The translations under genes were made by a program, and so were the position numbers. From assembly GCA_035528415.1 (NCBI GenBank), contig DATKYQ010000022.1, positions 124,001 to 188,000 on the forward strand: 64,000 nucleotides of DNA, written 5' to 3'. Under the pieces are notes generated by a model that was not told where the DNA came from, ran no database searches, and saw only the letters and a program-made list of their open reading frames with translations. Below, one piece after another: positions 40,873-49,859 of the stretch (position 1 is its first letter; each line of letters begins with the position of its first letter). The stretch is from DATKYQ01 sp035528415. Its GTDB lineage: Bacteria > Myxococcota > B64-G9.

Positions 40873-41169
40873 ATGGCACAGAGCGCAACACCCGGCTGGA
40901 CCGAGTTGGCCCCGGGAACCGCCATCATCGAGCCGGGCAGCGCCCGCCAAAACCGCACCGGCGACTGGCGCTCGCAGCGACCGGTATGGGATCACGATAA
41001 ATGCCTGCGCTGCGGCGTGTGCGTGATCTTCTGCCCCGAGGGCTGCATTCATTTCGGACAAGTGAAAGATGGCTATCCCGATGCCGACCTCGAGTACTGC
41101 AAGGGTTGCGGCATCTGCGCGCACGAATGCCCCAGCGCCTGCATCGCCGTAGTGGACGAGGAGGAGTGA
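40873..41169 (+). CDS. porD: Pyruvate:ferredoxin oxidoreductase delta (ferredoxin) subunit
   Basis: A 98-residue two-cluster ferredoxin with CLRCGVCVIFCPEGC and CKGCGICAHECPSAC, both complete CxxCxxCxxxC sets for [4Fe-4S]. The N-terminal 35 residues (TGDWRSQRPVWDHDKC) are typical of POR delta. It passes electrons from the beta-subunit cluster to ferredoxin. The stop TGA overlaps the alpha start ATG by one base. Confidence 0.95.
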   Translation: MAQSATPGWTELAPGTAIIEPGSARQNRTGDWRSQRPVWDHDKCLRCGVCVIFCPEGCIHFGQVKDGYPDADLEYCKGCGICAHECPSACIAVVDEEE

Positions 41170-42344
41170 TGGAAAAACGAGTCGGCATGGAAGCCTCCAT
41201 CGCGGTCGCCGAGGCCGTGGGTTTGTGCGACCTGGACGCCATCTCGGCCTACCCGATCACGCCGCAGACGCACATCGTCGAGCACCTCAGCGAACTGGTC
41301 GCAGACGGCGTAGTAGACGCCGAGTTCGTCCCGGTCGAGAGCGAGCACTCGGCCATCTCGGTCTGCTGCGGCACATCGGCGGCCGGCGCCAGGACCTTCA
41401 CCGCCACCAGTTCCCAGGGCCTGGCCTTGATGCACGAGATTCTCTTCATCGTCCCCGCCCTGCGTCTACCGATCGTCATGGTGGTGGCTAACCGGACGCT
41501 GTCCGGCCCGATCAGCATCTGGAACGACCACTCGGACATCATGGCCGAGCGCGACATCGGCTGGGTGCAGATCTTCGCCGAGAACGGCCAGGAGGCGCTG
41601 GATCTTTCCATCTGGGCCTTCCGGCTGGCCGAAGACAGGCGGGTGTCGCTGCCGGTGATCGTCAATTTCGACGGCTTCATACTGACCCACATGATCGAGC
41701 CGATGATGATGCCCGACCGGGAAATGGTGCAAAAGTTCCTGCCGCCTTTTGAGCCGCTACTGCGCCTGGACATCGATGCGCCTATCACCATGGGCCCGGT
41801 TGGCATCCCGTCGATTTTCACCGAGACCAAGAAGGCCCACCAGGAGGTGCTGACAAACTCCTACCAGCCAATCGTCGAGACTTTGGGGGAGTTCGCCAAG
41901 CACTTCAAGCGCAGCTACAAGCCGGTCGAGAGCTACCGGGCCGACGACGCGGATGTTCTGCTTCTTACCATGGGCTCCCTCGGAGAAACCGCCATGACCG
42001 CAGTCGACATGCGCCGCAAGAAAGGCGACAAGGTCGGCCTGGTGCGCCTGCGCCTGTGGCGGCCTTTTCCTTTCGAAGATCTGTTCCGGGCGATCGGCAA
42101 AGTCAAGGTGCTGGGGGTAGCCGACCGGGCGGTCAGCGTCGGCGGCCCGCCTGGACCCGTCTGCTCAGAGGTCAAGAGCGCTTTTTACGACCGGCAAGAA
42201 CAGCCGCAAATTGCCTCGTTCATTGTGGGCCTGGGCGGCCGCGACGTGCCGATCGAGGATTTCGACGCCATCTTCGACGAGTTATTCGCCATTCACAAGG
42301 GCGCAGCCGTACGCGAGCCCGTCATCGTCGGACTGAGGGAGTGA
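41169..42344 (+). CDS. porA: Pyruvate:ferredoxin oxidoreductase alpha subunit
   Basis: A 391-residue alpha subunit. The TPP pyrimidine-side motif is ISAYPITPQTHIVEHLSELV, followed by FVPVESEHSAISVCCGTSAA and SQGLALMHEILFIVPALRLP; IWNDHSDIMAERDIGW and NFDGFILTH are features of pyruvate-type enzymes. The frame is open far upstream in the delta gene, but ATG 41169 with GAGGAG upstream and the conserved MEKRVGMEASIAVAEAV start fix the N-terminus. Pyruvate is the likeliest substrate; branched 2-oxoacids cannot be excluded. Confidence 0.94.
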   Translation: MEKRVGMEASIAVAEAVGLCDLDAISAYPITPQTHIVEHLSELVADGVVDAEFVPVESEHSAISVCCGTSAAGARTFTATSSQGLALMHEILFIVPALRLPIVMVVANRTLSGPISIWNDHSDIMAERDIGWVQIFAENGQEALDLSIWAFRLAEDRRVSLPVIVNFDGFILTHMIEPMMMPDREMVQKFLPPFEPLLRLDIDAPITMGPVGIPSIFTETKKAHQEVLTNSYQPIVETLGEFAKHFKRSYKPVESYRADDADVLLLTMGSLGETAMTAVDMRRKKGDKVGLVRLRLWRPFPFEDLFRAIGKVKVLGVADRAVSVGGPPGPVCSEVKSAFYDRQEQPQIASFIVGLGGRDVPIEDFDAIFDELFAIHKGAAVREPVIVGLRE

Positions 42345-42346
42345 TC

Positions 42347-43276
42347 ATGGAAGGACCGAACGTATTCGCGGCCAGGTTATATCCGACCGAAAACCGTTTC
42401 GTCTCGGGCCACCGGGCCTGCCAGGGCTGCGGCGAGGCGTTGGCCGTCAGGATGGTTCACCAGATCCTGGGACGCAACACCGTGGTCGGCTCGGCCACCG
42501 GCTGCATGGAGATCATCTCATCATCCTACCCGGACACCGCCTGGTCGATCCCCTGGCTGCACGTAGCCTTCGAGAACGCCGCGGCTGTGGCCTCGGGCAT
42601 CGAGGTCGGCCTGAAGGTGCTAATGAAGAAGGGCAGGATTCCCAAGAGAAAAATCACAGTGGTCGGCATGGGCGGCGACGGAGCCACGGCCGACATCGGC
42701 CTGCAGGCGCTCAGCGGGGCGCTCGAACGCGGGCACGACATGATCTACGTCTGCTACGACAATGAAGCCTACATGAACACCGGCATCCAGCGATCGAGTT
42801 CCACGCCTTACGGAGCGGCAACCACGACTTCCCCGGCCGGCAAGCAAAGCATCGGGCAACAAACCTGGAAAAAGAACCTGCCGATGATCGCCGCGGCCCA
42901 CAACATACCGTATCTGGCCACGGCCAACCCCAGCTATCCCTTCGACCTGGCCAAGAAAGTCGAGCGGGCCGCCAAGGTCAAGGGGCCGGCCTACCTGCAC
43001 GTCTACTCCTGCTGCCCCACCGGCTGGCGCCTGGCGCCCGAGTTGGCCGTCTCGGCCGGCAGGCTGGCTGTGCAGACGGGCGTGTTTCCGCTATACGAGG
43101 TCGAGCGCGGCAAGTTGAAAATCACGGTACCGACGCCCGAGTTCCGCCCGCTTAAAGACTATCTCAAGCCCCAGGGACGCTTTCGCCATCTTGACGATAG
43201 CACCATCGCGGAGATCGAGAGCCGGGTACATGAAGAGTACCGTAAACTCGAGCGCCGCGAAGGGCTTGTGCTGTAA
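42347..43276 (+). CDS. porB: Pyruvate:ferredoxin oxidoreductase beta subunit
   Basis: A 309-residue beta subunit. Cluster-ligand region GHRACQGCGEALAVRM and TGCMEI, TPP-Mg motif GMGGDGATADIGLQALSGAL with YDNEAYMNTGIQRSSSTPYG, and a third conserved Cys in YSCCPTGW. It carries TPP and the proximal [4Fe-4S] cluster. The true start is ATG 42347, three bases after the alpha stop, with GGGAG upstream; the longer open frame is an extension into porA. Confidence 0.95.
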   Translation: MEGPNVFAARLYPTENRFVSGHRACQGCGEALAVRMVHQILGRNTVVGSATGCMEIISSSYPDTAWSIPWLHVAFENAAAVASGIEVGLKVLMKKGRIPKRKITVVGMGGDGATADIGLQALSGALERGHDMIYVCYDNEAYMNTGIQRSSSTPYGAATTTSPAGKQSIGQQTWKKNLPMIAAAHNIPYLATANPSYPFDLAKKVERAAKVKGPAYLHVYSCCPTGWRLAPELAVSAGRLAVQTGVFPLYEVERGKLKITVPTPEFRPLKDYLKPQGRFRHLDDSTIAEIESRVHEEYRKLERREGLVL

Positions 43277-43285
43277 GGAGAGACA

Positions 43286-43744
43286 ATGGACACTGTCAAG
43301 CTGGAATCAATCATCGACAGACATAAGCGGGATCCCGCGGCGCTTCTGGCCATCTTGCAGGACATCCAGGCCGAGGAGAACTACCTGCCCAAGGAAGACA
43401 TCAAGACCGTGGCCAAGAAACTCGACCTGCCCTTGTCGCGGGTTTACTCACTGGCCACCTTCTTTTCTTCATTCTCTCTTCAACCGCGCGGCAAGCACAT
43501 CTGCACCGTGTGCCTGGGAACAGCCTGCCACGTGCGCGGCGCGTCCTCGCTGGTCGATCACATAGGCCGGGAACTTGACGTGCGGGCCGGCTCCACCACC
43601 GCGGACATGCAAGTCACACTCGAGACGGTCAACTGCGTCGGCGCCTGCGCCATGGGCCCGCTGCTGATCATGGATGACGAGTATCACGGCAACATGACCG
43701 TCTCCAAGCTCGACCGGCTGCTGAAGCCGTTTACCAAGGAATAG
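43286..43744 (+). CDS. nuoE: NuoE/HndA-like [2Fe-2S] subunit
   Basis: A 152-residue thioredoxin-fold protein of the 24-kDa complex I subunit family. An N-terminal helical part (AILQDIQAEENYLPKEDI, LSRVYSLATFFSSF) is followed by the [2Fe-2S] ligands CLGTAC and, 40 residues later, NCVGACAMGP. In Hnd/Hym-type enzymes and complex I it sits on the NuoF flavin subunit. It begins 10 bases after porB with AAGGAG before the start, so it is cotranscribed with the POR subunits. Confidence 0.93.
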   Translation: MDTVKLESIIDRHKRDPAALLAILQDIQAEENYLPKEDIKTVAKKLDLPLSRVYSLATFFSSFSLQPRGKHICTVCLGTACHVRGASSLVDHIGRELDVRAGSTTADMQVTLETVNCVGACAMGPLLIMDDEYHGNMTVSKLDRLLKPFTKE

Positions 43745-43748
43745 GATC

Positions 43749-45638
43749 ATGGGCATCTCGATTCGTACGGCCGAAGACCTGAAGACGTATCGCCAGCGCC
43801 TACTGTCCTCGCGCAGCGCTGACGAACAGTGGGTAACCGTCTGCACCTCGGGCTGCAGCGCTTACGGTGCAAACAAGTTGATACCCGCTTTCCGCGAGTC
43901 GATCGCCAATCGTGGGCTTGCGGAGAAAGTGCGGGTAAAGGCGACCGGCTGTCACGGCTTCTGCCAGCGCGGCCCGCTGGTAGTGATTCAGCCGCGCGGT
44001 TTGTTCTACCAGCAGATGCGCACAGAAGACGTCGACGAGGTGGTCGAGCAAACCCTGGCCAAGGGCGAGATTGTCGAACGGCTGCTCTTTACAGAAGGCG
44101 AAGAGCGGGCCTTCGAGCAGGAAGAGGAGGTTCCGTTCTACAAAAACCAGATGCGCCTGCTGCTCAAGCATAACAGCAACATCGATCCGACCAGTATCGA
44201 TGATTACATCGGTGTCGGGGGCTATGCGGCGCTGGCCGACGTTCTCGGCAAGACCAAGCCCGAGGAGGTCTGCCGCACAATCAAGGCCTCGGGTCTGCGC
44301 GGAAGGGGCGGCGGCGGCTTCCCGACCGGCGTCAAGTGGGAGACATGCCGGGCGGCGCCCAGCCAAGACGGCGTGCGCTACATCATCTGCAACGCCGACG
44401 AGGGCGACCCGGGGGCGTTCATGGATCGCGCCCTGCTCGAGGGCAATCCGCACTCGGTGATCGAGGGCATGATCATCGGCGCCTGGGCGATCGGGCATCC
44501 GGGCCGGCCCGCAGGCTTCGTATACGTGCGTAACGAATACCCGCTGGCGGTCGAGAGACTGGGCATCGCGCTGGTGCAGGCTCGCGAGCGGGGCCTTTTA
44601 GGCAAGGACATCATGGGCTCCGGGATGGATTTCGACATCCGCATCAACAAGGGAGGCGGGGCGTTCGTCTGTGGGGAGTCGACCGCGCTGATGGCCTCGA
44701 TCGAAGGCCACGTCGGCGAGCCGCGGGCCAAGCACATTCACACAGTCGAGTCCGGTCTGTATGACAAGCCCACCAACCTCAACAACGTCGAGACCTGGGC
44801 GAACGTGCCGCTGATAATCAACCAGGGCGTCGACTGGTACACCTCGATCGGCACCGGCGACGTAAGTAAGAACCCCTGGGGCGGCAGCAAGGGGACGAAG
44901 ATCTTCGCGCTGGTGGGCAAGGTGAAGCATACCGGCCTGGTCGAAGTACCGATGGGCACGACGCTCAGGAAGATAGTCTTCGAGATCGGCAGCGGGATCA
45001 TCGACGGCAAGAAATTCAAGGCGGTGCAGACGGGCGGGCCTTCCGGGGGCTGCCTGCCGGAATCCAAGCTCGACCTGGAGGTCGATTTCGACCAGCTTTC
45101 CGAGGCCGGGTCGATGATGGGCTCGGGCGGGATGATCGTTATGGACGAGACGACCTGCATGGTCGACGTCGCCCGTTATTTCATCCACTTCCTGGCGGAT
45201 GAGTCGTGTGGCAAGTGCACTACTTGCCGCGAGGGCCTGAAGCAACTCGGATCGATCATGGACCGCATTTGCGAGGGCAAGGGGAAAGACGGCGACCTCG
45301 AGCTCTTGGCCGATCTCAGCCAGACGGTCTCGGAAGCCTCGTTGTGTGCGCTGGGCCAAACGGCGCCCAACCCGCTGCTGTCCACCTTGCGTTACTTCAA
45401 GGAAGAGTACCAGGAGCACATCCACGACAATAAATGCCGGGCCAAGGTTTGCAAGGCGCTGATCTCCTATTCGATAATTTCGGAAAACTGCACCGGGTGC
45501 CTGATATGCGCCAAGAAATGCCCCGAGCAGGCCATTACCGGCAAGAAGAAGGAAGTCCACGTCCTGGACCAAGCGAAGTGCATCCGCTGCGGTATCTGCC
45601 TGGATGTGTGCACCTACGATGCCGTCCGCGTGGACTGA
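43749..45638 (+). CDS. nuoF: NuoF/HndC-like NAD(P)H-binding flavoprotein with extra Fe-S domains
   Basis: A 629-residue protein. Residues 1-115 are a thioredoxin-like [2Fe-2S] domain (VCTSGCSAYG, TGCHGFCQRGP); 125-560 is NuoF with the FMN/NADH loop GLRGRGGGGFPTGVKWE, NADEGDPGAFMDRAL, FVCGESTALMASIEG and [4Fe-4S] ligands SCGKCTTCREGLKQL; the C-terminal 60 residues add a two-cluster ferredoxin domain (CTGCLICAKKCPEQAI, CIRCGICLDVCTYDAV). This is the layout of HndC/HymB-type bifurcating or NAD-ferredoxin enzymes rather than respiratory NuoF. Its partner here is POR rather than a hydrogenase. Confidence 0.94.
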   Translation: MGISIRTAEDLKTYRQRLLSSRSADEQWVTVCTSGCSAYGANKLIPAFRESIANRGLAEKVRVKATGCHGFCQRGPLVVIQPRGLFYQQMRTEDVDEVVEQTLAKGEIVERLLFTEGEERAFEQEEEVPFYKNQMRLLLKHNSNIDPTSIDDYIGVGGYAALADVLGKTKPEEVCRTIKASGLRGRGGGGFPTGVKWETCRAAPSQDGVRYIICNADEGDPGAFMDRALLEGNPHSVIEGMIIGAWAIGHPGRPAGFVYVRNEYPLAVERLGIALVQARERGLLGKDIMGSGMDFDIRINKGGGAFVCGESTALMASIEGHVGEPRAKHIHTVESGLYDKPTNLNNVETWANVPLIINQGVDWYTSIGTGDVSKNPWGGSKGTKIFALVGKVKHTGLVEVPMGTTLRKIVFEIGSGIIDGKKFKAVQTGGPSGGCLPESKLDLEVDFDQLSEAGSMMGSGGMIVMDETTCMVDVARYFIHFLADESCGKCTTCREGLKQLGSIMDRICEGKGKDGDLELLADLSQTVSEASLCALGQTAPNPLLSTLRYFKEEYQEHIHDNKCRAKVCKALISYSIISENCTGCLICAKKCPEQAITGKKKEVHVLDQAKCIRCGICLDVCTYDAVRVD

Positions 45639-45651
45639 AAAGGAGTGAGCC

Positions 45652-46386
45652 GTGGCTGAGACGAGCGAAAACAAGGTTAGCTTCAAGATAGACGGCCGCA
45701 GCTACGAGGGAGTAAAGGGCGAGAGCCTGTTGGCGGCGATCAGGCGATATGGTTATGAGGTTCCGTCTCTTTGCTACCACGAAGCAGTAAGCTCCTACGG
45801 CGCATGCCGCCTGTGTCTGGTGGAGGTGTCCGAGGGCCGGCGCCGCAAGCTGACGACATCCTGCAACTACCCGCTGCTCAACGGCATCGAGGTCTTCCTG
45901 GACACCGAAAAGGTCGTAAGCAACCGCAAGATGGTGCTCAAGTTGCTTCTGGCCATGGCCCCCGAGGCCCAAAGCGTTCGCGAGTTGGCCGCCGACTACG
46001 GCGTCATGGACACGCCCTTCGAGATCAACGAGGATAACAAGTGTATCGACTGCGGGTTGTGCGCGCGGGTCTGTAAGGAGATAGTCGAAGCCGACGCGAT
46101 CGCCTTTTCCGGCCGCGGCCTGGCCAAGCAGATGGTCTCGCCTTACGACGAGGCCAACGAGGCCTGCATCGGCTGCGGCGCCTGCGTGGTTGTTTGCCCG
46201 ACCGACTGCATCGGCATGAAAGAAGAAAACGGCATTCGCTCGATAGAGCGCTGGCACCGCGACCTGCCGATGAAGAAGTGCAAGGTCTGCGGCCGCCCCT
46301 TCGCCCCCACCTTCCAGCTCAACCACTTCGCCGCTCAGATCAAGGTCGAACGTTCATTCTTCGACACCTGCCAGGACTGCCGCTAG
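45652..46386 (+). CDS. NuoG N-terminus/HoxU-like Fe-S subunit
   Basis: A 244-residue protein: N-terminal [2Fe-2S] ferredoxin (SLCYHEAVSSYGACRLCLVE and SCNYPL), a two-[4Fe-4S] segment (CIDCGLCARVCKEIV, CIGCGACVVVCPTDC), and a C-terminal CKVCGRP / CQDC zinc-ribbon-like piece. It corresponds to HoxU or the N-terminus of NuoG/HydA, but no H-cluster or molybdopterin domain follows. The start is GTG 45652 with AAGGAG upstream. The stop overlaps the convergent Cys-rich lipoprotein stop by four bases and ends the operon. The expected role is electron wiring between NuoEF and ferredoxin or POR. Confidence 0.9.
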   Translation: MAETSENKVSFKIDGRSYEGVKGESLLAAIRRYGYEVPSLCYHEAVSSYGACRLCLVEVSEGRRRKLTTSCNYPLLNGIEVFLDTEKVVSNRKMVLKLLLAMAPEAQSVRELAADYGVMDTPFEINEDNKCIDCGLCARVCKEIVEADAIAFSGRGLAKQMVSPYDEANEACIGCGACVVVCPTDCIGMKEENGIRSIERWHRDLPMKKCKVCGRPFAPTFQLNHFAAQIKVERSFFDTCQDCR

Positions 46387-47960
46387 GGCATACATAGACC
46401 TTTCAGTCCCAGATGGCGATAGCCGCAGGTGTAATTTACGGGACAAGCGGGGGTCAGCAGCGAGCACTCCAGGCGGCAGGTGAAGGTGGGGCTGAAATTG
46501 GGGTCGAGCATCTGGCAGTAAAGACAAAACAGAGAGCTGTCGCACAATAGGCCCGCATCCAGGTCGCAGTCTGTATCTGAAAAGCAGATGCCGCCCTCGC
46601 CGATGCCGCCGCCCGATTCGCATGAGTCGGTGGTCGTGTTGCAGATCCAGCCGGCAGGACAGTCGTTGTCCGAAACACAGCTATCGCGCTCGCAGTCGCC
46701 CGTCTGGTCCGAACAGTTGGTATATTCGGGACAGGCTCCGGCCGTGCACCAGCACTTGCCGCTTTCTCGGCATTCGAATCCGGCCGGGCAGTCATCGACA
46801 CTCTGGCAGCCGTTCACGCAACTGCACGAGACGCCGTCGCAGAACTGTCCCTCCGGGCAGCCGCCGCAACAATCCGTGTCGCTGCACTGGTGCTCCAGGA
46901 AGTTGCAGCTTTCCGGCGGGACGCAGTCGTCGTCAGAATCGCAACCGGGCTTGCAGGCGCCGTCGGAGTCGTCGCACCAGTATCCCTGCTGGCAGTCTGC
47001 CGGAGTGCAGCCCGGCATGACGCAGCGGTTGTCGATGCATTTCTGCAAAGCCACGGGGCAATCGATGTCGTTGATGCACTCGGGCACGCACTCGCCGTTT
47101 TCGCATTTCGAGTTGAAGGGGTCGATGCACTCTGCATCGCTGCCGCAAGAGACGCACAGGCCGTGGACACCCGCGCCGGGCAGGCAATATTTCTCGTCGG
47201 GACAGTCTCGGTTCGATTCGCAACCCAAAAGGCAATGGCCCGCAACGCACAGTTCGCCCACCGGGCAATCGTCCTTGGTGGCGCAGTCGATGCACTCGCG
47301 AGTCGATGGATCGCACTGGCCGGACAGGCAGTCTTCGTTCTTGCGGCAACCGGGACGGCAGTTTTGCTGCTCGCAGATCTCGCCCGCGGGACAATCGCCA
47401 TCGTCGCGGCAACCGCTAAGGCAGGCGTGATCCTCGCAGATGAATCCCTTGGAGCAATGGAAATCGGTGACGCACTCGACGCAGGCGTGCAACTCGGTGT
47501 CGCAGTGGCCCAGGGGGCAGTCGAGATCCGCATCGCAGTGCGAGGCGCAGGAGTTGTCGATGCACTTCTCGCCCGCGGCGCAGTCTTCGTCCTTTGAGCA
47601 TTGGGCGCACTCGCCGTGCTCGCCGGCCTCTTGCAGACAAATCAAGCCGGCGCTGCAATCACGATCGGCACGGCAACCGGACACACACAAGCCGCCCTCG
47701 CAGACATGGCCCAGCTCACACTGGCCATCGGTGGTACAGCCGTCGACAATGATGCAATGGTAATCATCGCACTCCTGTCCCTCGGCGCACTGCCCATCCG
47801 CCTTGCAATCGACCTCCTGGCAAGCGCCATCGATACAGGCCTCGTTCGATTCGCACTGCGTCTCAGAACTGCACGGCGCGGCGCGGTTCTTCGGAGAGCA
47901 GGCACCAACTAACACCAGCCAGGCGCCCAGAAGAAGCACGAATACTTTCCCTGTCTTCAT
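46383..47960 (-). CDS. Cys-rich repeat lipoprotein (Dickkopf/EGF-like modules)
   Basis: A 525-residue secreted protein. The signal ends in the lipobox WLVLVGAC; the rest is about a dozen short disulfide-rich modules of the form C-x5-C-x3-x-C-x5-C, e.g. CRADRDCSAGLICLQEAG, CDADLDCPLGHCDTEL and CESNRDCPDEKYCLPGAG. The last repeats are spaced more widely and the C-terminus ends in YRHLGLKGLCMP. Such modules are common in large delta-group secretomes and have no assigned activity. The frame extends upstream, but GGGAG before ATG 47960 and the lipobox set the start. It depends on a disulfide-forming periplasm and is probably surface exposed. Confidence 0.88.
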   Translation of the reverse strand: MKTGKVFVLLLGAWLVLVGACSPKNRAAPCSSETQCESNEACIDGACQEVDCKADGQCAEGQECDDYHCIIVDGCTTDGQCELGHVCEGGLCVSGCRADRDCSAGLICLQEAGEHGECAQCSKDEDCAAGEKCIDNSCASHCDADLDCPLGHCDTELHACVECVTDFHCSKGFICEDHACLSGCRDDGDCPAGEICEQQNCRPGCRKNEDCLSGQCDPSTRECIDCATKDDCPVGELCVAGHCLLGCESNRDCPDEKYCLPGAGVHGLCVSCGSDAECIDPFNSKCENGECVPECINDIDCPVALQKCIDNRCVMPGCTPADCQQGYWCDDSDGACKPGCDSDDDCVPPESCNFLEHQCSDTDCCGGCPEGQFCDGVSCSCVNGCQSVDDCPAGFECRESGKCWCTAGACPEYTNCSDQTGDCERDSCVSDNDCPAGWICNTTTDSCESGGGIGEGGICFSDTDCDLDAGLLCDSSLFCLYCQMLDPNFSPTFTCRLECSLLTPACPVNYTCGYRHLGLKGLCMP

Positions 47961-48278
47961 CGCAACGCTCCCGGAAATTATCTCAATTACCGTATACCTT
48001 GGACCAACCGTGCAGGCCAAGTCAACCAACCTTGTAATAGCTTACGGAAATACTTTCATGCCTTTTACTTTGGATGGCAATCTGTGCATAATACCATTTC
48101 TGAAAGTGGAATCGATTACGCGCTTTTCATGCTAAGTGCGCAATTTCATTCGCAGCAGGAGCCGTTAGAGAGATTTTCTTGTGACGCAACGCGTTGTAGT
48201 TACGCCGTTTTTCAGCGGGCAGTTCTGGCGTTCTTATGGCATGAAGGTTGCTTGTCCCTTCCGGTTGGAGGAAAATAG
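47961..48278. other. Divergent AT-rich gap without a gene
   Basis: A 318-base, comparatively AT-rich stretch between the Cys-rich lipoprotein and pssA. I find no supported gene, RNA or hairpin with a T-run. On the minus strand TTGGCC and TATACG are 18 bases apart about 40 bases from the lipoprotein start, a weak promoter candidate. The ribosome-binding site GGAGGA at 48267-48272 belongs to pssA. Confidence 0.5.
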
Positions 48279-49061
48279 TTGAAAAAGCGACCCGCACTTC
48301 TTTACGTCTTGCCCAACCTGTTCACTGTCTCCAGCATCTTTTGCGGCATATACGCCGTCATCCAGGCCACCGACGGAATGGCGGCCGATCGTTTTTACAA
48401 GGCGGCCGTGGCGATCATCTTCGCCATCCTGTTCGATTCGGCCGACGGTCGCGTGGCCCGCATGACCAAGACCCAGAGCGATATTGGCGTCCAGCTCGAT
48501 TCGCTGGCCGACGTCATTTCGTTCGGGGTGGCCCCAGCCATCCTGATCTACAAGTGGTCCCTTTTCCAGTTCGGCATCCTGGGTCTCTTCGTGGCCGTGG
48601 CCTACGCCACCTGTGGCGCGATAAGGCTGGCCCGCTTCAATGTCCGGGCCACAACAGAGAACGGCTCTGCGAAACACTTTCTCGGCATGCCGATTCCCCT
48701 GGCAGCGGCCAATCTGGCCGCCCTGGTACTGGTTCACTTCCGCGCAGGGGGCGTCCAACTCGGCTATCAGCCGCTGATAATAGTGGTCATGCTGCTGCTA
48801 TCGGCCCTGATGGTAAGCAACGTGCGCTACCGAACATTCAAGGCCATCAAGGCCAAGCAGACGGCCCTGGTGGTCGCAGGCCTGGCTGTCCTGGTTCTGG
48901 TAGCTTTGGTCAAGACTGGTTTTTCCTTCATGTTCCTGGCGCTGGTGGCCGCCATGTCGGCCTTCGGCCCGGCCGAGGAACTATTCCATTTCGTCCGCCG
49001 CAGACTGCCTTCCGGGCGCTCAGGGCAAGAAGAAGAAGTCAACGAGGAAGAATCGGTATAG
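48279..49061 (+). CDS. pssA: CDP-diacylglycerol-serine O-phosphatidyltransferase
   Basis: A 260-residue membrane enzyme making phosphatidylserine from CDP-diacylglycerol and serine. The CDP-alcohol phosphotransferase signature is complete: LFDSADGRVARMTKTQSDIG followed by VQLDSLADVISFG. FTVSSIFCGIYAV precedes it, and about seven membrane helices are visible, with a charged cytoplasmic tail (GQEEEVNEEESV). The start is TTG 48279 with GGAGGA six bases upstream. No psd gene is nearby. Other lipid-related genes (DedA, glycerol-1-phosphate dehydrogenase-like) lie within 4 kb on the other strand. Confidence 0.92.
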   Translation: MKKRPALLYVLPNLFTVSSIFCGIYAVIQATDGMAADRFYKAAVAIIFAILFDSADGRVARMTKTQSDIGVQLDSLADVISFGVAPAILIYKWSLFQFGILGLFVAVAYATCGAIRLARFNVRATTENGSAKHFLGMPIPLAAANLAALVLVHFRAGGVQLGYQPLIIVVMLLLSALMVSNVRYRTFKAIKAKQTALVVAGLAVLVLVALVKTGFSFMFLALVAAMSAFGPAEELFHFVRRRLPSGRSGQEEEVNEEESV

Positions 49062-49077
49062 CGCTCTTGCCCAGTTG

Positions 49078-49842
49078 TCACAGTTCCGCGTCCTTTGCGG
49101 CAAGTTTCATCTGCAGCTTGAAGGTGCATCCGACTCCGGGAAAGCTTTGTACTTCGATCGTTGCGCCCAACTCGCGGACCGCTTCGCGTGACAGCGCCAG
49201 GCCCAGCCCCAGGCCCTCCCAGCCTTCCGCGCTCTTGCCACTCGGGCCGGCCAGCGACTTTTTCAGGCGCGCCAGGTCGTCCGCGTCCAGCCCTGCGCCG
49301 CTGTCTTGCACCTTAAACTCCACTTTCACGAACCCCTCTTTGCCCGCCGCCTGGTGGTTGACCTCCAGCGAGACCACGCCCTGACCCGCGGCCTTTACCG
49401 CGTTGGCGAGGAGCTCATCGACTACTCGCAGAACCATGCGGTAGTCGGATCTGATTCTCTTCGGAGGGGCGCCCGGGGCGTGCCGCAGTTCTGTTTTTCT
49501 GGCCTTTGCCCGATCGGCATAAGAAGCGACCAGCTCGGAAAGGAGAGCCTGGGGTGAAAACCAGTCCATAGAGGCGCTGACCGTGCCAGCCTGGATTCGC
49601 TGGAACTCCACCAAGGCGTCCAGCCGGTGAAGCAGGCGCCTGGCGCTTTCCGCAATCAGCTCGATCTGATTGCGCTGCTCACGCTCCAGGCCCTCGTCGT
49701 CCTGGAGCAGTACGCTTGCGAAACCTACTATCGGGTTCAGGTAGGTCTTCAGATCATGGCCTATGTTGGCGATGAACTCGGCGCGCGATTTGTCGCGTCT
49801 GACTTGCGATTCTTTCGCCTCATCCTCGTTATCGTTTTCCAT
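49078..49842 (-). CDS. Soluble histidine kinase without sensor domain
   Basis: A 254-residue kinase: HisKA helix with the phospho-acceptor His in FIANIGHDLKTYLNPIVGFA (about residue 30), and a HATPase_c domain with N-box DELLANAVKAAGQ, G1 VQDSGAGLDADD and G2 WEGLGLGLALSREAVRELG. There is no membrane segment, PAS or receiver domain, so the input must come from a partner. A longer frame starts at 49863, but GGGGGA six bases before ATG 49842 sets the start. It lies 17 bases after the DedA stop, and no response regulator is adjacent. Confidence 0.88.
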   Translation of the reverse strand: MENDNEDEAKESQVRRDKSRAEFIANIGHDLKTYLNPIVGFASVLLQDDEGLEREQRNQIELIAESARRLLHRLDALVEFQRIQAGTVSASMDWFSPQALLSELVASYADRAKARKTELRHAPGAPPKRIRSDYRMVLRVVDELLANAVKAAGQGVVSLEVNHQAAGKEGFVKVEFKVQDSGAGLDADDLARLKKSLAGPSGKSAEGWEGLGLGLALSREAVRELGATIEVQSFPGVGCTFKLQMKLAAKDAEL

Positions 49843-49859
49843 GGCTGTTCCCCCTTTTT

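Noticed and set aside
43286..46386. Respiratory complex I or an NAD(P)-linked hydrogenase
   Set aside because: No membrane subunits follow, NuoF has Hnd/Hym-type extra domains, and the third protein ends before any H-cluster domain.
46588..47597. Plus-strand frames opposite the Cys-rich lipoprotein
   Set aside because: Their regular composition is a by-product of the Cys-module repeats on the other strand.
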